Translations under genes and position numbers: made by a program
Part shown: positions 56,854 through 64,000 of the stretch, one piece after another
Layout: every line of letters starts with the position of its first letter
Numbering within the stretch: position 1 is the first letter of the stretch
The notes under the pieces: generated by a model
What the model was told of the DNA's origin: nothing
The model's database searches: none
What the model saw: only the letters and a program-made list of their open reading frames with translations
From: Hydrangea macrophylla
Taxonomy: Eukaryota; Streptophyta; Magnoliopsida; Cornales; Hydrangeaceae
NCBI GenBank assembly: GCA_033977485.1
Contig: CM066983.1
Location: forward strand, 107,227,580 to 107,291,579
DNA length: 64,000 bases
Direction of reading: 5' to 3'

Positions 56854-58442
56854 TACATCATGTATAAAAATACAAAAGTTCCAAATATAACTTTTTAACT
56901 TCCCATATATGGTTCAACGAAAGTTTAACTGATATCGTCATTTTACATGGTGTTGGAACTAATAAACTTGAAATTCACACCTAGAGACGTTGGCTCTTGG
57001 GCCTAAATGAACCTCCCAGTTAAGAAAAAGAAAGAAAGAATGAACAGACCAATCCAGGAAAGCTAAGCTTCAATTGTCAGAGGATACATTAAGTTGCAAA
57101 TTGTGTGATAAATTTTTATAATGTACCTGCACTACGTTATCCAGATTTTGACTGCAAAATTGCTCGTCCATAGACTAAGAAGGATCTCTGAACAAAGATT
57201 TTTTTGGGTTGTGCCCAAGTGTACTTCAGCTTTGATGTCCTACAAATTCTTAAAGGAAAGTAAATTAGAATTATTAAATTATGTGAAAGACTAACTATAG
57301 AGAAACAAATATATGAAATGAAAGAATGTATTGTCCAAGTATTTGCAGCGGTCAGTTAAGTTTGTCCATGCATTTGCTGCAAAAGCTAGGTAAAATGGGA
57401 GTAAAGAACGTACCTTTGAGATCTATTACACATATAAAGGGATTTGACTATAATCTTGATGATTTGTTGCTGGCTTTAGAAGGGCCATTTGCACCAAGAA
57501 GAACTTCATATGTTGTTCCCTTGCTTTCATTTGTTGTGTCTGATTTAAAAAAAGAATTGCAATTTGTATAGGTTCAATTCACCATCAAAGAAATGGAGAA
57601 CTTTGGATGGATCCAAATTTCAATAATGTGAATTCTCTGTGCAAATCAAAGGATGAAGAACGTAGACCCTCTTGTCATCTGTCCTGATAGTTCATAATTA
57701 TACCTCCCCCACTATGCAATCAAAATATTTGGGTAAAAAAAGCTCTTGCCGCTGAATTTAAAGGTCACTAAAATTATAGATGATACTCGGAGAAACCAAA
57801 AACAATAGAGCTCTAATACACCGAGTAATGATATGCTTCTTAAATCTAAATCTCGCACCCGCACTGAATCTCAAACTTGGTTTTCACTTTTCAAATCCCA
57901 TTATTTGTGTTAAATTTTTTTTTGCAGACGTAAAGCATTTGGAACCAAATTTTAGATTCAAATTTGTAATGCATTGCATAATTGCATAATTTGCATTACT
58001 CTAATTAAATTGCTAATACAATCAAGTTTCCAAACACCAAAACAAATTTGGGTTGAGTAACATTGTTACATACCATTATTGCAATACCATGAACGCAAAA
58101 TAGAGAGGCCTCTATTTTGACCGTCGAATTGTGTTCAAAAACTGTGAAATGACAAAACTGCCATTAATGAAAACATAATCCGACGGCCAAAACATAAGCC
58201 CTCTCTTTAATAAAGAGAGGGCGCCCTCTTTAGAGCCTGACTGTATATATATGTATGCATGTATATAGTTTAGTATTTTAAAATAGCAATTAAATCAAAT
58301 TTGACTTACCAAATAAAAAGAGTAATTTAAGAGATTGATATCATATCTTACCTTGTATCACAAAAAGGTAAATCAGTCCAAGAAAATACCGAGAAAGAAA
58401 TGTGAAGGGGTTGTTACCACCATTGATTGATAATTAGAGATT
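56563..58442. other. Spacer with one unrecognised ORF
   Basis: A (GA)n tract lies at 56820-56850. A frame of 81 codons at 57326-57571 (KLGKMGVKNVPLRSITHIKG, then FDYNLDDLLLALEGPFAP) looks protein-like but I do not recognise it. Near 58100-58245 a possible MITE has ends AGAGAGGCCTCTATTTTG and GGCGCCCTCTTTAGAGCC, too diverged to be sure. Confidence 0.35.
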
Positions 58443-58606
58443 GAGTAATGCTACCCATACCCACTTCACACCCAAAAATTCACACACATTCACAAATCAC
58501 TCTTGGTGACCCCACAGTGTCTGTGGGCCCCATAGTGCAACCTAGGAGTGATTGTGAGTGCGTGTGAGTTTTTGGGTGTGAAGTGAGTGTAGGTGTAGCA
58601 TTACTC
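58443..58606. mobile_element. 164-bp hairpin MITE, 9-bp duplication
   Basis: The ends GAGTAATGCTAC and GTAGCATTACTC are perfect inverted repeats, and the arms continue through CACTTCACACCCAAAAA. The flanks are TTAGAGATT (58434-58442) and TTAGAGTTT (58607-58615), a 9-bp duplication with one change. The GAGTAAT end is close to that of the MITE at 52557-52730. Confidence 0.85.
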
Positions 58607-58948
58607 TTAGAGTTTTTCTAGTAAAAAAACTCTAAATTAAAAGGGTAGTCCGCCTTAGACTGTTTCCCATTTCGATCCCATGAATAAGGCTGATTTTTCG
58701 AATAGATTGGATCGAAATTTAGGGGCTTGAAAATTTTTCAAGAGAGAAATCCGTCACATAATTCCAAAACATCATTCTGATATTGACTCCTAAATTCAAC
58801 TATTTTAAATTTATTAATTTTTCAGAAAGTTTTGTAATTGAAGTTTTTCATTTTTTTTCAAAAAATTTGGAATTTTCATTGAAAAATAACGTAAAACCTT
58901 TCATGTTATAATTATGCATGTACAGGTTATGAGAATAAAATATGTAAT
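58607..58948. other. No gene seen
   Basis: The stretch is AT-rich spacer. Confidence 0.4.
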
Positions 58949-59055
58949 TGTAATACCCTATATTTTTGTAATATAATATATGAATAAGACCTTGTAATGT
59001 TTCTTTTAATACTTACTTGTATGAGTTTTTCCTTGTCTTTGGTATAATTTGAATA

Positions 59056-59890
59056 CCAATCGATTGGCAAGTTACCAATCGATTTCCAATGCCAATTGAT
59101 TGCCACTTTTACCAATCGGTTGGAGCATTTATACCTAATACCAATCGATTGCCATTTATGCCAATCGATTGGCAGCAGCTGAGCAGATTCTCTTGCCTTG
59201 GCTGGGGTTTGTCCACGTGAACACATATCCCCTATATATATGTGACCATTTTCTACATTTTTGGGGTTCCAGAAATCAGAGAGAGTGAGAGGGAGTGTTT
59301 GTGTGTCTGTTATATATATATATATATACACTCATATATATATACACACATATATATATATATATACCTTTACACTCACACACTCTCACATGGATTGAAG
59401 GAGAAGAAGAAGAAGGCCAGGAGAAGACGAAAGAAAGAAGAAAAGAGAAAAAGAGAGAGACAGGCAGAGAAGATAGAGGAGTGAGAGAGGGGCCACCATT
59501 GAAGCTCCAAGCTTCAATACTCACACCCAAACACATCCTAGACCCTTAAGGTGAGTTCTAAACTCACATGGTAACTTTATATTGATGTTAGAACGTGTTT
59601 TGAATAAAGAAATGGAGTTTAAATGGTGTTTTCTTGTTTTATATATGTTGGATAGTCTTCACTTTAAAGAAGACGAAGTTCCAATCGATTGCCACTTTTA
59701 CCAATCGATTGCCATCATTTAGATACCAATCGATTGCCACTTTTCCCAATCGATTGCCATTGTTTTTATACTAATTGATTGTCAATTTTAGCAATCGATT
59801 GGCATGAGATCCAATCGATTGGACTTTTTACCAATCGATTGTTACTGTTTTTACACCAATCGATTGGACCCTTGTCCCAATCGATTGGCA
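59056..59890. repeat. Two clusters of CAATCGATTG palindromes
   Basis: About sixteen full or one-base-variant copies occur. Six lie upstream of the TATA box (59057-59172) and ten lie in the intron-like stretch (59681-59890). Spacing in the clusters is mostly 18-25 bp, with TTTTAC or TTTA between copies. Confidence 0.9.
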
Positions 59891-60210
59891 ATTGCAGATT
59901 GCTGATATTCTTGTTTAGTTTATATTATAACTGTCTAGTCATTTATTTACTATTCAGTATTTCCAGCATGCTCTATTGTTGTAATATAGACGTGATAATG
60001 AGATAATGCAACGTAGGATCTTAGTAACGACGAGATTAACGGATAATGGTTGTGACGTTAGATAACATAATAATTGTGAATCCTTTGGAGTTAATGTTCA
60101 TTTCATTCAGAGTAGTCAGGCCACATTGGGATTGTCATGTATCGATATTAGAGTTGAACTTAAGTAGGTTTGCTAAGATTCGGGAATTTTGCGTGGGCGG
60201 GCTTTGGTCG

Positions 60211-60545
60211 ATCATATGTTCTTAAAAGCGGTAGACAAACGAAGGTGTCTACGACTGCGGTGGACCGGACCACTTGCCCTAAGATAGCCAGATGATCTAA
60301 TCATATGTTCTTAAAAGTGGTAGACAGACGAAGGTGTCTACGACTGCGGTGGACCGTGATCACTGGTAGACGTTGCTAAGTCGTGGCTATAGAATGATGT
60401 ACTGTTGCTTAAAGCGTTATATCCATGTAGTGCGATGAACTGTGCATATGTTCTTAAAAGCTGGGGATGGACTGACGTGGTATCCATGATTGCGGTGGAT
60501 TGTGCATATGTTCTTAAAAGCGGTGGACGGAGCAATGGTGTATCC
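60211..60545. repeat. Imperfect tandem repeat inside the LTR
   Basis: Four units begin CATATGTTCTTAAAAGC at about 60214, 60302, 60445 and 60505. They continue GGTAGACAGACGAAGGTGTC and ACTGCGGTGGAC, with indels. Confidence 0.8.
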
Positions 60546-61110
60546 TTAAGAAGTGAACTACTGTCGAGTCTGATTCCCTTATCATAAGGCATTGTCGGTC
60601 TTAAAATGAGTAAGAAGTTAGTAATCGGATCATCAGAATGATTAAATAGTTACCCTCACTGAATCTTAATGGTTATCGTTTATAACTTGTTATAACTTCA
60701 ATAGTTGATACCCTGTTAGTATCTAATTCACTCAGCTTTCATTAAGCTAACGACGTTTACGCCGCTAGACATTTCCATGTTCCAGCTCACCTTGGTTATG
60801 ACTATACATGTGAAGGACCTGCAAGCAATGACTTCTATGCCAGTGACGATGCCCAGCGGAGGACTACCCCGAAGGAGGTCAGATAGAGGAGGACTACTAC
60901 GCCGAAGACTACCTCTACGCCAATTGAAGATTAGGCTAGACTGTAGTTTAATTATCTTTACTGCTTTCTAAACCTTTTGTAATCAGGCATATGTTGCCTT
61001 GACATTGTACTTCCACTGTGTTTTATTTTGATTTGAGACTCTGATGTGTAATAGCTAGTAACCTCTTTTGACATTAAGTTATGTTTTAACCAGAACTTAG
61101 ATTTCATTCT

Positions 61111-64000
61111 TGTCATCTCCTTTACTTATTGCTGCTTAGCACTGCGTGGTGTGGATAATCATGTGACTTCACCAGTCGCTGCCTTTGGACCCAAAAAGGA
61201 AAATTATTTTTCTCTATTTTTGTCGTTCCGGGGCATGTGATTGCGTCAAAATCAAGTTCTTTTGTTAACCCTATTAAAAACGTAGTACCGTGGAAATAGG
61301 GTGTCGAGTCCACAGTGATTGGAGTGCAACAATACTTGGTGGGCGCTTAATAACCAATTATAATGCGAAGAGCGATTAACAAACTACGAAATAAAAATGA
61401 GTCTTTTCGACTATGGTTTTGATTCAATTGGTGCTAAATTAAACTACAATGACTGTTTAGAATATGGAAAGAAACTTTGAACAAAGCTAAGTTTAAATAA
61501 AATTTGGGGGTTTTGCAAATGGAAAAATCGAGGTTGGGGAGCATTCCCCCACCTTGGACCAAACAACACATGACCTTCATACTAGTAGCACATTCTAGAG
61601 TAGAAAATTCCATTGTGATAAACTATCAAACATGTGGTAGTCAACCAACATGTTAGATAGATGTTTCAATGCAATACATGGGTATAGGGTTAGAGCTTAG
61701 AGATTTCTCCACTTCGAATGCTTGACATTGGAAGTGGGGTTTCAAAGCATCAAACCATACATCCATGAACTCTAGACATGCTACAAAGTATGGGAGTCCT
61801 ACAATAAAACACACATGGGTCCGATGGTGGGTTTATGATCCCCAACCTTCAAGGTCTAGCTACTCATAATCATAATGACAATAATATTAAAGAGAGGTGA
61901 AGATAAATAATACCAACAAGAGAGAATCACCATAAATGTCATAAGATACCCAAAAATTGCTTCAAAAAGAACTTCAACCATTCAATACATTCACACTCTC
62001 TTCTCTCTAACAATAAATGGAAGTGAATATTGGTAGCTAGGGAGTAATGGGGGAGAGAGATGAGAGGATTAGAGAGAGAGAGAGCTTGGAACCTAAGGAA
62101 AAACTAAGTAAAAACAACCCTAAAATAATGCATACCCTAATACAAATCTATCTCTAACTATATATAGTCCCCTCACAAAAATGGCAAAATTGTAATAAGA
62201 AGAGGGGTCATCAGCACGAGGCGCAGATCGATCCCTTCATATTGGCGGATCGATCCGCCTTTCATCAGGGTCGTTACTGGCTTCTCGAGAAGACGCGGAT
62301 CGATCCGCTCATATTGGCCGGATCGATCCATTTAGAGGAGTTTCTCACAGAATGTCCCAGCAAAGACGCGGATCGATCCCTTCAAAAATGCGGATCGATC
62401 CGCCTTTCCTGAAACTCTTTTCTTGTTCCTTTTTACTTCAAGAGTGACAAAAGGGTTGGGTTCCACTATACCCAAGCATACATAACCTACAAAAAGAGAC
62501 CGTTATTAGTTAAAAGAGGGTAACAACAAGAACAATAAAAAGCACAATTTATCCATTAAGTCTCCGATTTGAGTAATAATTTGTGTCCAATACGGATAAA
62601 ATTATGAAGTTCAAAATGCAATATTGGACACGAATCACACCCCCCAACTAGCATGTTGCTAGTCTCTTAGCAACAAAGCTAAATACCAAGAGATTTGAGA
62701 ATAACCTTGCACGACAATTTATTTAATAAAGAAGGATAAACCGTTTTCGTGGGGAACACGACTGCATTGAGCATATGCGACAAGCCGTTAAACCTCTAGG
62801 TTACCCATAGAGGCGGAGTGTTGTCTCCAGAGGGTTCTCAGGATGATACCCACAAACATTTTGCTTCCTCATGATATTTGCCCATACTATAATGCCGATA
62901 CTCAACATAGTCCCAAGCGTTTTCACAAGATTTTAGTACATGACACGCAAATCCAACAAGTTATCAAACTATCAAGATTATGAGATAAATTTCATTGAGC
63001 TCAATCTTGGATGCATGTGTTGTGTGAAGTGCATAACTACAACTATCAAGAAGATTGTAATGCTTTCATCATTCGAATTTCATTCGAAAATGCGCTTCAA
63101 CTCAATTCTCACCGGTATTACACTCTAAAAAGAAAAACACTCGAAGTGGGTAACACTCTCGGGGCATGCGGGTAAATAGAGTAATGGAAATAGGAATCAA
63201 AACCACGCACATGCCAATGATGAAAAACGTAAGCGTGAAAAACGAGTAAAATTAATCTCATGAAAGATACCATTCACTAGAGGGTGTGGGATAACTCCAA
63301 CTACTTGTCATGAACGCTTCAAACTCCGAATCACAAAACTTTAGAATCAACAAGGACCGCAAGGGTGTTGTAAAGTGGGGAAGGTGTTATGGGCTGGAGG
63401 GCAAGGGAAATGAAGGGGAATGTCTGTGTACAAACATGGGATTTATTAGAATGCATGATTACAAATGAGCACAAGGGATGGATTAACAAGAATATTTCTT
63501 TGAAATTCAAAAGGAGAGTACAATTGATCATGAAGTTCTTTTTTTTTTTGTACTCTCAAAATTACATGATTCAATCTCCTTTACAACTTTACACACGCGA
63601 TCTCATGCAAATATATCCCAAGAATGAAAGTCAAACACGGACATGGAAAGTGTACGGTTAAGTGAAGGATGGGTATACGTGGTTGCGGCTAGAGATGGTC
63701 AAACAAAGGCCCTAAGATCAATTCTTCGAATAATGCGATTCTTTGTTCTCCCCTATAATGACAAGTAATCAAGAGTTTCATTCCACACAATGATTTCTCT
63801 AATGAATGATCAAAACAAGAAGATGAGATTATCTACAACTTTGTATGTTTTTCAAAAATAGAGAATTGACGTATGTAGCACTCAATAATAGGAAAAAGGA
63901 TCGAAAGCTCACAAAGGTACCGTCTCCAGATATGTTTCGAACGATTTCCGAATAACAATTGCATTAAAACACCATCCTAACACAAGTAGTCATGCAACGT
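61111..64000 (-). mobile_element. LTR-type repeat region, non-coding, runs off the window
   Basis: GTGTCGAGTCCACAGTGATTGG near 61300 marks the same kind of block as at 55090. A GA-rich stretch at 62050-62090 and a TATA-like ACTATATATAG at about 62158 (palindromic, so strand-neutral) lie before the palindrome array. The part from 62640 on (CCCCCCAACTAGCATGTTGC, GCGGAGTGTTGTCTCCAGAG) resembles untranslated regions of large plant LTR elements. I find no gag or pol. The short frames at 63331-63661 are AT-rich and unassigned. Confidence 0.45.
62225..62401. repeat. Array of GGATCGATCC palindromes (second site)
   Basis: Five exact copies begin at 62247, 62297, 62320, 62370 and 62392, and one variant (AGATCGATCC) is at 62225. 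It is the same palindrome as in the solo LTR at 12110-14551, 48 kb away, in sequence that otherwise looks different. Confidence 0.9.

Larger units (their letters stand above)
58949..61110 (+). mobile_element. Long LTR of the TGTAATACCC type, 3' end not found
   Basis: The segment starts TGTAATACCCTATATTTTTG. In order it has a first palindrome cluster, a TATA box (CCTATATATATG, about 59230), a GA-rich leader, a donor-like AAGGTGAGTTC near 59549, a second palindrome cluster, an imperfect tandem repeat, and an ACTCAGCTTTCATTAAGCTAA block near 60730 that corresponds to the CACTCAGCATGTAGCTGAGCA block of the other long LTRs. No GTGACA-type end or target duplication is seen, so it is probably truncated near 61110. 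Family assignment rests on architecture only. Confidence 0.6.

Noticed and set aside
57326..57571. 81-codon ORF as a gene
   Set aside because: The residues look protein-like, but I recognise no domain and no neighbouring exons. It is kept only as a note in the spacer entry.
59242..59549. Overlapping frames on both strands near the LTR leader
   Set aside because: They are produced by the AT and GA low-complexity tracts of the leader.

Overview
This is plant nuclear DNA, almost certainly from an angiosperm. It is AT-rich and contains intron-bearing genes, Ty1/copia elements primed by initiator-Met tRNA, a plant-type LINE, a MULE and hAT, Tourist-like and MULE-like MITEs. I see no rRNA or tRNA genes and nothing bacterial or organellar. 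The species cannot be named from the sequence.

Layout. 0-2 kb: 3' end of a LINE. 2.6-3.2 kb: a hAT-type MITE with an 8-bp target duplication and a perfect 122-bp internal palindrome. 4.2-4.7 kb: a TRIM with three LTR copies. 5-9.6 kb: a decayed MULE with its transposase on the minus strand and a Ulp1-like protease gene on the plus strand. 10.2-25.7 kb: a mosaic of 20-22-bp minisatellites, two broken copies of an OB-fold gene resembling HROB, two solo LTRs with intact target duplications, inverted LTR fragments and a truncated copia element. 25.9-42.8 kb: the one clear host gene, a six-exon 4-coumarate:CoA ligase-like gene ending in the peroxisomal signal SKL. Its second intron is 12.2 kb and holds a copia element nested inside another copia element in the opposite orientation. 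43-64 kb: gene-poor, with a 193-bp tandem repeat, MITEs, a non-coding LTR element interrupted by MULE-like elements, another long LTR and pieces of a further LTR-type repeat.

Two themes run through the window. First, several unrelated-looking repeats carry arrays of one short perfect palindrome. Two solo LTRs, one partial LTR and one LTR-like segment use ten-base palindromes centred on TCGA (GGATCGATCC, CAGTCGACTG, CAATCGATTG). Two MULE-like elements use GAGAAATTTCTC and AGTGAAATTTCACT. Second, the minisatellite built on AAATGTTGTTC occurs three times, and each site lies near a GGGTGTATATACACCC palindrome. Two of these sites accompany pieces of the HROB-like unit, and the third ends 176 bp upstream of the ligase start codon.

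The insertion order can be read from target duplications. Copia B (plus) entered the integrase region of copia A (minus), which is inside ligase intron 2. A solo LTR entered the RNase H region of copia C. Another solo LTR split the 10-15 kb minisatellite unit. A 174-bp MITE entered the left inverted repeat of a 2.25-kb MULE-like element, which itself entered an LTR.
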